A stretch of 64,000 bases of DNA. It comes from Siphonodentalium dalli. Its lineage: Eukaryota; Mollusca; Scaphopoda; Gadilida; Siphonodentaliidae. Position 1 is the stretch's first letter; the number at the start of each line of letters is the position of its first letter. The stretch covers positions 203,592,690 through 203,656,689 of the forward strand of contig CP136069.1 in assembly GCA_032622095.1 (NCBI GenBank), written 5' to 3'. Both the position numbers and the translations under genes were made by a program. Shown here in pieces: positions 46,918-57,607 of the stretch. The notes beneath the pieces are model-generated. The model saw only the letters and a list, made by a program, of their open reading frames with translations. It had not been told where the DNA came from and ran no database searches.

Positions 46918-47590
46918 TTAAATTAAACCAATAATGATGTAAATTAAACAGTAATGATGTAAATTAAACAGTAATGATGTAAATTAAATAATTAATAATG
47001 TAAATGAGAACAATAATGATGTAAATTAAACAGTAATTATGTAAATTAAATAATTAATAATGTAAATGAGAACAATAATGATGTAAATTAAACAGTAATT
47101 ATGTAAATTAAATAATTAATAATGTAAATGAGAACAATAATGATGTAAATTAAACAGTAATTATGTAAATTAAATAATTAATAATGTAAATGAGAACAAT
47201 ATTGATGTAAATTAAACAGTAATTATGTAAATTAAATAATTAATAATGTAAATGAGAACAATAATGATGTAAATTAAACAGTAATTATGTAAATTAAATA
47301 ATTAATAATGTAAATGAGAACAATAATCATGTAAATTAAACAGTAATTATGTAAATTAAATAATTAATAATGTAAATGAGAACAATAATCATGTAAATTA
47401 AACAGTAATTATGTAAATTAAATAATTAATAATGTAAATGAGAACAATAATAATATAAATTAAACCAGTAACGATATAAATTAAATAATTAATCATGTAA
47501 ATGAGAACAATAATGATGTAAATTAAACCAGTAATGATATAAATGAGAGCAATAACCATGTAAATGAAGCCAGTAATGATATAAATTAGT
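46918..47590 (+). repeat. 62-bp AT-rich minisatellite in locus 2 intron 1
   Basis: A regular block of about seven 62-bp units starts at 47029 (AACAGTAATTATGTAAATTA, then AATAATTAATAATGTAAATG and AGAACAATAATGATGTAAAT). Each is itself built from 15-16-bp GTAAATTAAA-type subunits, which continue irregularly on both sides. The array ends about 50 bp before the acceptor of exon 2. Confidence 0.9.
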
Positions 47591-47640
47591 TTCTGTAATT
47601 GTTACTAAGCTCCACTAATATTCATGTCAATATTCTTCAG

Positions 47641-47855
47641 ATTATTTAAACACCGCCAGTGATTGCGATTGGATGAAACAGAATACCATACTATCGGATC
47701 AACAGCTGTGGAATCTCTCAGAGGACCCGCCGAAAATTTGCAGCAAAAAATTCATAACAACAGACCTTGGCATCTGCATCAATATCATCACTATCAGGGA
47801 AAACTATCTTGGGCCATCATGTCCCTTTGATCTCTACATATGGCATAAGAGTGTG
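47641..47855 (+). CDS. Locus 2 exon 2: first half of CUB-like domain 1
   Basis: The acceptor TATTCTTCAG (AG 47639-47640) and donor GTG|GTAAGC (GT 47856-47857) enclose 215 bp, entering in phase 1 and leaving in phase 0. The 71 codons after the split one include CDWMKQ, then KICSKKFITTDLGIC and CPFDLYIWHKSV. The pattern C-x3-F-x-T-x4-I-C-x14-C-P-F recurs in exon 4. It has alternating hydrophobic residues as in CUB beta-strands but lacks the full CUB signature, so 'CUB-like' is an inference. One N-glycosylation site (NLS) is visible. Confidence 0.72.
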
Positions 47856-47929
47856 GTAAGCTAACTTCAGCATCAGGGTGATGATCTGTATGTTTTTCAT
47901 GGCCAAGCTTGAGTTTAATGTGCCTGTCA

Positions 47930-48400
47930 ATTGCATAATGAGGTTCCCAGAGGGTGAATTTAGTGACGCTATCCCGCACGGCAGGCTAGCAACATGAGGT
48001 CCCCAGAGGGTGAATTTAGTGACGCTATCCCGCACGGCAGGCTAGCAACACTAAATTCACACTCTGGGAACCTCATTCTGCATGGCCTCATCTGCTTTGG
48101 GAGACATACATGTTGACTCTGATTGAAGTTCCCCAATGGTGAATATTGTGATGTACACCCACTGGGAACCTCGATTATGCAATGTGTCATCTGCCATTTT
48201 GGGGATATAGATACTACAAAAGAAATAGAATCTATGTGAAGAAGTTTCTATAGAAATTTGATAATAAAAAAACTTTCCAGAGAAGATGAGTCCTAAGCAG
48301 AATGAGGTCCCCAGAGGGTGAATTTAGTGATGCTAGCCCGCTATGTGGGATAGTGTCACTAAATTCAAACCATGGGGACCTCATTCTGTAAATTACAGGC
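47930..48400. repeat. Foldback repeats in locus 2 intron 2
   Basis: Arms GAGGTTCCCAGAGGGTGAAT (47940) and GAGGTCCCCAGAGGGTGAAT (47996) are followed by ACTAAATTCACACTCTGGG (48050). A further pair is at 48298-48395. 47946-47995 and 48007-48055 are a local direct duplication. Confidence 0.65.
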
Positions 48401-48474
48401 ACCTTATGCTCAGGGTCACTTCTGAATTGTTTGGAAATTTTTCAGAAACTTTGGCCAAATTAAAATACCAAATA

Positions 48475-48735
48475 TGGGATCATGAAGAAACTGAAACTAA
48501 TACAAAAATATAAAGAAATATGCAAAAAAAATATAAAGAAACACTCACAAAAATATTAAGAAAAACGCACAAAATATAAAGAAACATGCACAAAAATATA
48601 AAGAAAAATGCACAAAAAATATAAAGAAACATGCACAAAAATATAAAGAAAAACGCACAAAAATATAAAGAAGAACAAAAAAATATATAAAGAAACACAA
48701 ACAAAAATATAAAAAACATGCACAAAAATAACTGA
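48475..48735. repeat. ~22-bp minisatellite (AAAAATATAAAGAAACATGC type)
   Basis: About eleven units alternate AAATATAAAGAAACATGCAC and AAATATAAAGAAAAACGCAC with small length changes. The Phe/Leu-rich minus-strand frames are the repeat translated and are not membrane proteins. Confidence 0.9.
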
Positions 48736-48739
48736 TAAA

Positions 48740-49717
48740 TGTCGAGTTGACAGCAGCAATTTAATACACAGCTTTAGGCAAACCACGATAGCTGACTTTA
48801 TGCACAGACGAAAACCATAATGCTCGTGTCGTGATGTAAAAACAGTAGAGATAAGGTCAAGGCCACGATAAAATGGCTAGAAAGCTGAGAGTCAATCAAA
48901 GATATGAAGATATAGTTCAGTGTGGGTCAACCAATCAGAAACGGGGTTACAGAAATGGACAAAATTGAGGACAAAACCAAATAATTTTAACTCTATCTTT
49001 TGCGTAGATAATTTTGTGCAGGGAAGTCGGTTTATGTGTGAAATAAGCATACAGTTATCTAATCAGACACCTGCTGTTATAATCAGTTCAAAGTGTTTGC
49101 CGAACAAAACACTGGTAAATAAATTGGTATGCATAACGAAATATGCGAAACTACTATACCTGTGTTACTTGTATATACCTGTGTCAGCGACACTTTCAAA
49201 AACCACGAATCACAGTAAAATTTATCGTTTCCATGTTTTCTGTCTTAACTATACATTTATTATGTCTTAATATACCATGTTTTAATTCTTATTATACATT
49301 TATTTATTTATATTTTATTTGCTACTTTATTGAATAAAGTTTAGTTAATCAATAATATTTACATACTGAGTGTGATTATCACTAAATCCAGCATTCCGAT
49401 TGGTCGGCGCCCACGTGACTAGTTGCAATTATTTCTCGAACGCGCAAGAGGGTCATAATTGCAACCATAATTACATCGACACGTCATTGATTTTGCAGAA
49501 GAAGAAATTAACGCGTAATGTTTTGGGCGCATTTGCACTTGCGCAGGATTGACTTAATAAATCATCAGGTTTCAATATAAAGAGACTCGTTTTTGAAATT
49601 GTTCTCAGCAGGTGTCTGGTCGGGTGCTATGGGATATTTTGGCCTGTTTTGTCACGATACACTTTTCGATTTAAATACATTTACAAAAGTGGCTTTTTCA
49701 CTAAATGTATATAAATA
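48740..49717. other. No gene recognised in this part of intron 2
   Basis: A plus-strand frame at 48920-49270 has no splice context in phase with locus 2 and no recognised domain. I treat the segment as intronic. Confidence 0.4.
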
Positions 49718-49871
49718 TAAGGATTAACTGTCATGTGGACTGTTTTTATGGAGATGTAACCGTGAGGTAAGTGGTCATAACTTGTATGTAAAGGGTTTTA
49801 CACAAGTTATGACCACTTACCTCACAGTTACATCTCCATAAAAACAGTCCACATGACAGTTAATCCTTAAA
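49718..49871. repeat. Near-perfect ~150-bp palindrome
   Basis: AAGGATTAACTGTCATGTGG at the left pairs with its inverse at the right. The stem is about 65 bp (through CTCCATAAAAACAGTCC and GGTCATAACTTGT) around a GTAAAGGGTTTTAC loop, itself self-complementary. This is intronic in locus 2. Confidence 0.85.
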
Positions 49872-49950
49872 TGAGTTGTTTGGGCTTCGACAACTCTTAG
49901 TAACGATGGCAATACATTTCGATCTTAGTGCTATTTTCTATAAACCGAAA

Positions 49951-52900
49951 CACCTCTCTAAACTGAACAGAAGGGCCGTTCTGAACACCTCTCTAAACCG
50001 AATAGAAGGGCCGGTCTGAACACCTCTCTAAACCGAACAGAAGGGCCGGTCTGAACACCTCTCTAAACCGAACAGAAGGGCCGGTCTGAACACCTCTCTA
50101 AACCGAACAGAAGGGCCGGTCTGAACACCTCTCTAAACTGAACAGAAGGGCCGGTCTGAACACCTCTAAACCGAACAGAAGGGCCGGTCTGAACACCTCT
50201 CTAAACCGAACAGAAGGGCCGGTCTGAACACCTCTCTAAACTGAACAGAAGGGCCGGTCTGAACACCTCTCTAAACCGAACAGAAGGGCCGGTCTGAACA
50301 CCTCTCTAAACCGAACAGAAGGGCCGGTCTGAACACCTCTCTAAACCGAACAGAAGGGCCGGTCTGAACACCTCTCTAAACCGAACAGAATGTCTGGTCT
50401 GAACACCTCTCTAAACCGAACAGAAGGGCCGGTCTGAACACCTCTAAACCGAACAGAAGGGCCGGTCTGAACACCTCTCTAAACCGAACAGAAGGGCCGG
50501 TCTGAACACCTCTCTAAACTGAACAGAAGGGCCGGTCTGAACACCTCTCTAAACCGAACAGAAGGGCCGGTCTGAACACCTCTCTAAACCGAACAGAAGG
50601 GCCGGTCTGAACACCTCTCTAAACTGAACAGAAGGGCCGGTCTGAACACCTCTCTAAACCGAACAGAAGGGCCGGTCTGAACACCTCTAAACCGAACAGA
50701 AGGGCCGGTCTGAACACCTCTCTAAACCGAACAGAAGGGCCGGTCTGAACACCTCTCTAAACCGAACAGAAGGGCCGGTCTGAACACCTCTCTAAACCGA
50801 ACAGAAGGGCCGGTCTGAACACCTCTCTAAACTGAACAGAAGGGCCGGTCTGAACACCTCTCTAAACTGAACAGAAGGGCCGGTCTGAACACCTCTCTAA
50901 ACCGAACAGAAGGGCCGGTCTGAACACCTCTCTAAACCGAACAGAAGGGCCGGTCTGAACACCTCTCTAAACCGAACAGAAGGGCTGGTCTGAACACCTC
51001 TCTAAACCGAACAGAAGGGCCGGTCTGAACACCTCTCTAAACCGAACAGAAGGGCCGGTCTGAACACCTCTCTAAACTGAACAGAAGGGCCGGTCTGAAC
51101 ACCTCTCTAAACCGAACAGAAGGGCCGGTCTGAACACCTCTCTAAACCGAACAGAAGGGCCGGTCTGAACACCTCTCTAAACTGAACAGAAGGGCCGGTC
51201 TGAACACCTCTCTAAACCGAACAGAAGGGCCGGTCTGAACACCTCTAAACCGAACAGAAGGGCCGGTCTGAACACCTCTCTAAACTGAACAGAAGGGCCG
51301 GTCTGAACACCTCTCTAAACCGAACAGAAGGGCCGGTCTGAACACCTCTCTAAACCGAACAGAAGGGCCGGTCTGAACACCTCTCTAAACCGAACAGAAT
51401 GTCTGGTCTGAACACCTCTCTAAACCGAACAGAAGGGCCGGTCTGAACACCTCTCTAAACTGAACAGAAGGGCCGGTCTGAACACCTCTCTAAACTGAAC
51501 AGAAGGGCCGGTCTGAACACCTCTCTAAACCGAACAGAAGGGCCGGTCTGAACACCTCTCTAAACCGAACAGAAGGGCCGGTCTGAACACCTCTCTAAAC
51601 CGAACAGAAGGGCCGGTCTGAACACCTCTCTAAACTGAACAGAAGGGGCGGTCTGAACACCTCTCTAAACCGAACAGAAGGGCCGGTCTGAACACCTCTC
51701 TAAACTGAACAGAAGGGCCGGTCTGAACACCTCTCTAAACTGAACAGAAGGGCCGGTCTGAACACCTCTCTAAACCGAACAGAAGGGCCGGTCTGAACAC
51801 CTCTCTAAACTGAACAGAAGGGCCGGTCTGAACACCTCTCTAAACCGAACAGAAGGGCCGGTCTGAACACCTCTCTAAACCGAACAGAAGGGCCGGTCTG
51901 AACACCTCTCTAAACCGAACAGAAGGGCCGGTCTGAACACCTCTCTAAACCGAACAGAAGGGCTGGTCTGAACACCTCTCTAAACTGAACAGAAGGGCCG
52001 GTCTGAACACCTCTCTAAACCGAACAGAAGGGCCGGTCTGAACACCTCTCTAAACCGAACAGAAGGGCCGGTCTGAACACCTCTCTAAACCGAACAGAAG
52101 GGCCGGTCTGAACACCTCTCTAAACTGAACAGAAGGGCCGGTCTGAGCACCTCTCTAAACCGAACAGAAGGGCCGGTCTGAACACCTTTCTAAACCGAAC
52201 AGAAGGGCCGGTCTGAACACCTCTCTAAACTGAACAGAAGGGCCGGTCTGAACACCTCTCTAAACCGAACAGAAGGGCCGGTCTGAACACCTCTCTAAAC
52301 CGAACAGAAGGGCCGGTCTGAACACCTCTCTAAACCGAACAGAAGGGCCGGTCTGAACACCTCTCTAAACCGAACAGAAGGGCCGGTCTAAACACCTCTC
52401 TAAACTGAATAGAAGGGTCGGTCTGAACACCTCTCTAAACTGAACAGAAGGGCCGGTCTGAACACCTCTCTAAACCGAACAGAAGGGCCGGTCTGAACAC
52501 CTCTCTAAACCGAACAGAAGGGCCGGTCTGAACACCTCTCTAAACCGAACAGAAGGGCCGGTCTGAACACCTCTCTAAACCGAACAGAAGGGCCGGTCTG
52601 AACACCTCTCTAAACTGAATAGAAGGGTCGGTCTGAACACCTCTCTAAACTGAACAGAAGGGCCGGTCTGAACACCTCTCTAAACCGAACAGAAGGGCCG
52701 GTCTGAACACCTCTCTAAACCGAACAGAAGGGCCGGTCTGAACACCTCTCTAAACCGAACAGAAGGGCCGGTCTGAACACCTCTCTAAACTGAATAGAAG
52801 GGTCGGTCTGAACACCTCTCTAAACTGAACAGAAGGGCCGGTCTGAACACCTCTCTAAACCGAACAGAAGGGCCGGTCTGAACACCTCTCTAAACCGAAC

Positions 52901-53229
52901 AGAAGGGCCGGTCTGAACACCTCTCTAAACCGAACAGAAGGGCCGGTCTGAACAACTCTCTAAACTGAACAGAAGGGTCGGTCTGAACACCTCTCTAAAC
53001 TGAACAGAAGGGCCGGTCTGAACACCTCTCTAAACTGAACAGAAGGGCCGGTCTGAACACCTCTCTAAACCGAACAGAAGGGCCGGTCTGAACACCTCTC
53101 TAAACCGAACAGAAGGGCCGGTCTAAACACCTCTCTAAACTGAACAGAATGGCTGGTCTGAAAACCTCTCTAAACCGAACAGAAGGGCCGGTCTGAACAC
53201 CTCTCTAAACCGAACAGAAGGGCTGGTCC
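49951..53229 (+). repeat. 35-bp satellite, about 94 copies, in locus 2 intron 2
   Basis: The unit is CACCTCTCTAAACCGAACAG followed by AAGGGCCGGTCTGAA (35 bp). Common variants are CTGAAC for CCGAAC, a 33-bp form lacking one CT (near 50163, 50443, 50688, 51243), and AATAGAAGGGTCGG. The last variant recurs at a 210-bp step (52411, 52621), which shows higher-order duplication of six units, and again at a five-unit step (about 52796). GC content is far above the surroundings. The right flank GGGTGTTCAGTTTGTAGAGG, inverted, reads CCTCTACAAACTGAACACCC, so the unit resembles a transposon terminal repeat. Confidence 0.95.
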
Positions 53230-53716
53230 AATGGGTGTTCAGTTTGTAGAGGTTTTACTGTATTTCAAGTCTTGAATAATTCGAACCGTGGAACTGATGG
53301 ACTACCAGTATATCAATGATCCTTATTATACCTAGTTTCATGTATCATCTCTCCTGATTGCTGAGACGTATTTGGCATCTAATTCCGTTTCGATGTTGGA
53401 CTCTACACCATAATTTAAAACCATAATTTAAAATTTTGATCATGACAGGCATTATTGTATACACCATTTATCACACGTCTTTCCTACATACTTCATTATC
53501 TTCTCCCTTCTATCACACTTCCACCTTTTTCGTCCCTGCACTCGTATAACTAACTTCCCAACATTTAAGAGAAAACACAGAACAATATTCAAATTCCCGT
53601 CCTCTTTACCCTGTAGCTATCTGTATTGACAAGCAGGTTAACATTTCTAGAGGAAAGGATTTTTATAAAAGCCATAGGCTTATGGCTTGTTATCCAATCA
53701 TCATTTGAACTATTTG

Positions 53717-55124
53717 TTATGTGTACCCATACCATGGTATCGACGTCCGGATTGACTACTCGTCGTTCGGCTGTCCGTCCGTCCGTAGACACTTTACATG
53801 TAATGTGATAACTCAAACATTTTCTATCCGATCAGAACCAAATTTTGTATATGGGTTTCTCAGCCCAAAATACAGATCGAGTTCGAATTTGGCTTTCATC
53901 CGACTTTTTTTTTTACAGTTATGGCCCTTTTTTTATTTAGAATTCTGCCATTACTCAAACATTTTTTTTCTGATTGGAACCAAATTTGGTATGTGAATTT
54001 CTCAACCCAAAATACAGATCGAGTTTGAATATGGGTTTGATCAGATTATTTTTAATGGAGTTATGGCCCTTTGACATAGAATTCATGCATGCTTCGATAA
54101 ATCAACCATTTTTCATCTGATAGGAACCAAATTTGGTATGTGAGTTTCTCAACTCAAAATGCAGATCGAGTTTGAATATGGGTTAGATGCGATTTTTTTT
54201 ATACCAGAGTTATGGCCCTTTTTCAACTAAGTATTGAACAGATTTGAGATTATTATGCTTACAAATATAACCCAAGCAGCTTACAATTAATTACCTGTGA
54301 TATCAGTTTAGCTCTAAGAGAGAGACAAGAGATAAATTTGTATTATTGGAATTAGCGTTATTTTTAGCCATCATATGTTCAGCACAGCAGTGAAAGGTGT
54401 AACCCATTCATGAATCAATGGACTCTCCCATTCAGTTCTAAAAGTATAAATTGGAATAGTCTATTGTTCATTTGTAGGGATGTTCTCAGAATTTGAGCAG
54501 ACAGAGAGAACCCCATTTAGTAGCACTATTTGTATAAAGTTACACAGACCTATAATATGATATCTGATGCTCACTGTACTGCACATATCAAATGACGTTA
54601 ATAGCCATCTATTGTTTATTGCATTTCCATAGTGTGTGGACAGTGTTGTCCCAGAGTTGATCAACTCCCACATACATGTAGCTCTCTGGTTTAGCCTATA
54701 AATGCAACATTCAAGTGACATACCTGGTACAGTCCCCTAATTTTATAGAGTTAAAATTGTTAACCCTCGTCATCAATTTTATGCTTTTGTATATTTTTCA
54801 TGTAATCATTCTCCTATTATATCTCCAGGTTTCTCCTCCTTCACTTGTATGGATTTTTGTAGTTAAAAATGAACCCTTCTCAACATTCCTGATACTTCAA
54901 CAGAAATACCTTTCATCTGATATATCTCATTTTATTGAGATGTATGTAAATTTGGTATGTGAATTTCTTAGCCCAAAATACAGATAGAATTCAAATTTGG
55001 GTTTGATCAATTTTTTTAAACGGAGCTATGGCTTATGGATTTTAGCATCCAAGCTGAAAATAGCTGATCGCTATCGCCAAGGAATGGGTTAAACATCTGC
55101 CGATCGTGATCGGCCTCTCGTTTT
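53717..55124 (+). mobile_element. Helentron-like or hairpin-headed repeat, copy 1
   Basis: It opens TTATGTGTACCCATACCATG with TCGACGTCCGG and the TCCGTCCGTCCG run. It ends AACATCTGCCGATCGTGATC, whose GCCGATC-GT-GATCGGC hairpin is followed by CTCTCGT. Between are three ~130-bp modules containing ACCAAATTTGGTATGTG and GAGTTATGGCCCTTT. The same start and end bound 58283-60596. No coding region. It lies in intron 2, shortly before exon 3. Confidence 0.6.
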
Positions 55125-55219
55125 TTCTATATGTATAATTGTCCATGTGATTTTCTGTTCTTTCGTTCAAATAAATATTTTTTACACTAACTGTTGGATT
55201 CAATAATATTCTATTTCAG

Positions 55220-55430
55220 GTTCAAGATATTTACTCGTGTTATACGCCATATAAAGGCGATGGAGTCCCTTGGTCCCGCTGTTATAACCATAATATATCC
55301 ATAGTGTTGAAACATGTGTTGAAAACTACAGAGAACTTCTATCTTAAAATAGCTGTTGCTTCTATACGACATAAACGTTATGGCAGCACAACAATTACTA
55401 CTACTACAACAACCACAACGCCAAAATCAT
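55220..55430 (+). CDS. Locus 2 exon 3: second half of CUB-like domain 1 and Thr-rich linker
   Basis: The acceptor TATTCTATTTCAG (AG 55218-55219) and donor TCAT|GTAAGT (GT 55431-55432) enclose 211 bp. It enters in phase 0, matching exon 2, and leaves in phase 1. Coding runs VQDIYSCYTPYKGDGVPW, then SRCYNHNISIVL, KTTENFYLKIAVAS and a Thr run (TTITTTTTTTTP). Two Cys here probably complete disulfides of domain 1. NHNIS provides an NIS glycosylation site, and the Thr run is a likely O-glycosylated spacer. The run is encoded by an ACN microsatellite at 55387-55420 and may vary in length. Confidence 0.72.
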
Positions 55431-55515
55431 GTAAGTTCAGCAATGAGTATCAGGCCAATTATATGAAAATGCATTTTACCGATGACGCGTCCCAAAATCC
55501 CACCAGACAGAAATT

Positions 55516-55815
55516 TTAACCCTTTGAGTGCCAGGGGCCGATCTCATCTACGGTACATTATCATTAACCCTTTGAGTGCCACGGGCTGATCTCATCGGCC
55601 CTAAACCTACAAAATAAGTCTGTTAAAGAATATAAGAATAAATTATTAAAATTGTAAAAAATTGTATAAAAAAAAAAAAAAAAAAAAAAATGTTAGGCCA
55701 ATGCATTCTCTTATATATGCGAGGCGACCTATGGTCGACTCGCATATATAAGAGAATGCATTGGCACAGGGTATATGGGTTGATACAAAAATTGACCTGG
55801 CACTCAAAGGGTTAA
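55516..55815 (+). mobile_element. TTAA-flanked MITE (family c ends) carrying the family a hairpin
   Basis: TTAA at 55516-55519 (and again at 55564-55567, after a duplicated end) and at 55812-55815 flank CCCTTTGAGTGCCAGGGGCC and, inverted, CCTGGCACTCAAAGGG. The interior holds an A run (55669-55690) and the palindrome 55697-55765, which is that of family a. It is a chimera of family c ends with a family a interior. Confidence 0.65.
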
Positions 55816-55966
55816 ACCAGACCCAAAAGAAGTCTGCTACGATAATGGACCAAGTTCCAATTGTAAAGTGAAGTTATATATGTAAAGCATGCAACTATTC
55901 AGATCCTTAGGGTTTTAGCTTTGGAAACATTTCTGGCCTAGGCAATATTTCGGCAATTTCTGCCAA

Positions 55967-56219
55967 TTAACCCTTACATTACTGGAACCGCATTGGTGCA
56001 GCAGTAAAGATCCTGTGCCAGTGCATTCTCTTATATATGCAAGTCTCCCATAGGGAGCCTCCCATATATAAGAGAATGAACTGGCTTACAAGGTCAAGGT
56101 AAATATTGTTAGGCCAATGTATTCTCTTATATATGCGAGGCTCCATACGGGAGACTCACATGTATAAGGGAATACTTTGGCACAGGGTTTTCAGGAAGCT
56201 CCAGTCATGGAAGGGTTTA
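55967..56219 (+). mobile_element. MITE family b, second copy
   Basis: TTAA at 55967-55970 precedes CCCTTACATTACTGGAACC; the right end CTCCAGTCATGGAAGGG is followed by TTTA, a one-base change from TTAA. Two hairpin cassettes (56016-56086 and 56111-56183) are present with compensating and non-compensating stem changes. Confidence 0.65.
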
Positions 56220-56236
56220 CTTACATTTAACTTTTT

Positions 56237-57118
56237 TATAATAATAATAATAATAATATTTGTATAGCGCTTATCCCCAATAAGCGGGCCCTAAGCGCTT
56301 GACATAAACATGAAATATAAATATACACAATATCAAAGTCATTTTCTGAAACGCCGCGCAAATAAGTAAGTTTTCAATGACATTTGGGCATGTTACTTTA
56401 AAAGATCGGTAGCCAACCGTGATCAAATTAGCACCAGATGGTGTCAAAAGAAGTTTGTCCTCTGAACGAAGTGATCGGTGTGGGACATATGGAACAAGGA
56501 TATCACTGAAGTATGCTGGAAGAGGTTTTGAGTCATGGGTTGCTTGATATGCATATGTAACAAGTTTATAAATAATTCTATCTGTCACAGCTAGCCAATG
56601 TAATTCTTGCAACATTTCATCTATGTCGTTAGATCTTTTACGACACAGAACTACATGTATCCTTGCAGCAGTGTGTTGCAGATGCTGAAGCCTGTCAATT
56701 TGGATAGATGGTATACCAGTCAAAAGAGAGTTGCAATAGTCAATAGTCAATAGTAGCTGAGTCAGTGTTTATGTATTTGGCCCAGTTTTCGAAGTTCAAT
56801 GTATATTGCCTTGCATATCTGGCTAATATGTGATGTCATAGAGAGTGATCTATCCAAAAATACACCAAGGTTCTTCGCGCTATCTGAAAAGTAAACTTGG
56901 TTACCATCAATAGTCATAACATCTATGCCCACCTTTTCTATGAATGACGGCTTAGACACCCACATTACTTCAGTTTTGTCACTATTTAATTTTAGTTTAT
57001 TAGCCAACATCCACGATTTCACAGAACCGATGCAGTGTTCCATTACAGTGAGAAGAAAATAGGGGTTATCACCAGAAATGTAAAGCTGAGTATCATCAGC
57101 ATACATGTGCGCAGAGAC
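56237..57118 (-). pseudogene. 5'-truncated, frameshifted LINE reverse transcriptase
   Basis: Minus-strand coding starts inside the RT palm at the catalytic motif MYADDTQLYISG (about 57080-57115). It continues through KLKLNSDKTEVMWVS, NLGVFLDRSLSM and, after a frameshift at about 56745-56765 caused by a duplicated TATTGAC, DYCNSLLTGIP and LHWLAVTDRIIYKL. The 3' end is GGGCCCGCTTATTGGGG-type sequence, then GCGCTATACAAATATT and an ATT repeat (56239-56257), as in CR1/L2-type LINEs. This is the YADD half only; fingers and endonuclease are missing. Confidence 0.85.
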
Positions 57119-57120
57119 AC

Positions 57121-57250
57121 AAGGGCTGTAACGCATGTGCCAATCATTATAACAGGGCTGTAACACATGTGCCAATCATTATAACAGGGCTGTAACACAT
57201 GTGTCAATCATTATAACAGGGCTGTAACACATGTGCCAATCATTATTGCC
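57121..57250 (+). repeat. 32-bp minisatellite, four copies, next to exon 4 acceptor
   Basis: Units GGGCTGTAACACATGTGCCA plus ATCATTATAACA start at 57123, 57155, 57187 and 57219. The array begins at the 5' truncation point of the LINE and its last unit runs into the pyrimidine tract of the exon 4 acceptor, so both lie within 150 bp of the splice site. Confidence 0.9.
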
Positions 57251-57269
57251 CTCTTATCTTTTGTTCCAG

Positions 57270-57529
57270 ATTCATATGGAGGCCACACTACTGAAATAAG
57301 CTTCTCAAATGGTGAAGATTGTCGGAGGAAGCGAACTTTCAGAATTCTTGGAAACTCAGTACTCTTTATTCACGGGAGTGATGTTCGATATGAACGGAAC
57401 TGTACGCTAACATTCTCCACTCAATCATCAAAGGAAATATGTGTTCAAATGTTGGCAGACAGTATGATGGCACGTTACTTGCGGTGTCCATACTTGGTGA
57501 CATTTGACCCTAAAGGAACTTTATATCAA
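57270..57529 (+). CDS. Locus 2 exon 4: first half of CUB-like domain 2
   Basis: The acceptor CTTTTGTTCCAG (AG 57268-57269) and donor CAA|GTAAGT (GT 57530-57531) enclose 260 bp, entering in phase 1 and leaving in phase 0, the same phases as exon 2. Coding includes EDCRRKRTFRILGNSVLFIH, then NCTLTFSTQSSKEIC and CPYLVTFD. It repeats the exon 2 pattern: C-x3-F-x-T-x5-I-C-x14-C-P-Y. NCT is an N-glycosylation site. A second-half exon like exon 3 is expected next, but none was found before the window end. The protein's remainder, including any TM helix, lies to the right. Confidence 0.75.
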
Positions 57530-57607
57530 GTAAGTAGTAAATAATAATCGAGGTTTGCTGGAAATACCACGGGAAGATAGGGTCAGAGGTCAGACCTAAA
57601 CCATTAA

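Noticed and set aside
48480-48786. Phe/Leu-rich minus-strand frames resembling membrane proteins
   Set aside because: Direct translation of the ~22-bp AAATATAAAGAAA minisatellite.
49951-53229. 35-bp satellite considered as a coding repeat
   Set aside because: 35 is not a multiple of three, so no long frame is maintained, and no open frame spans the array.
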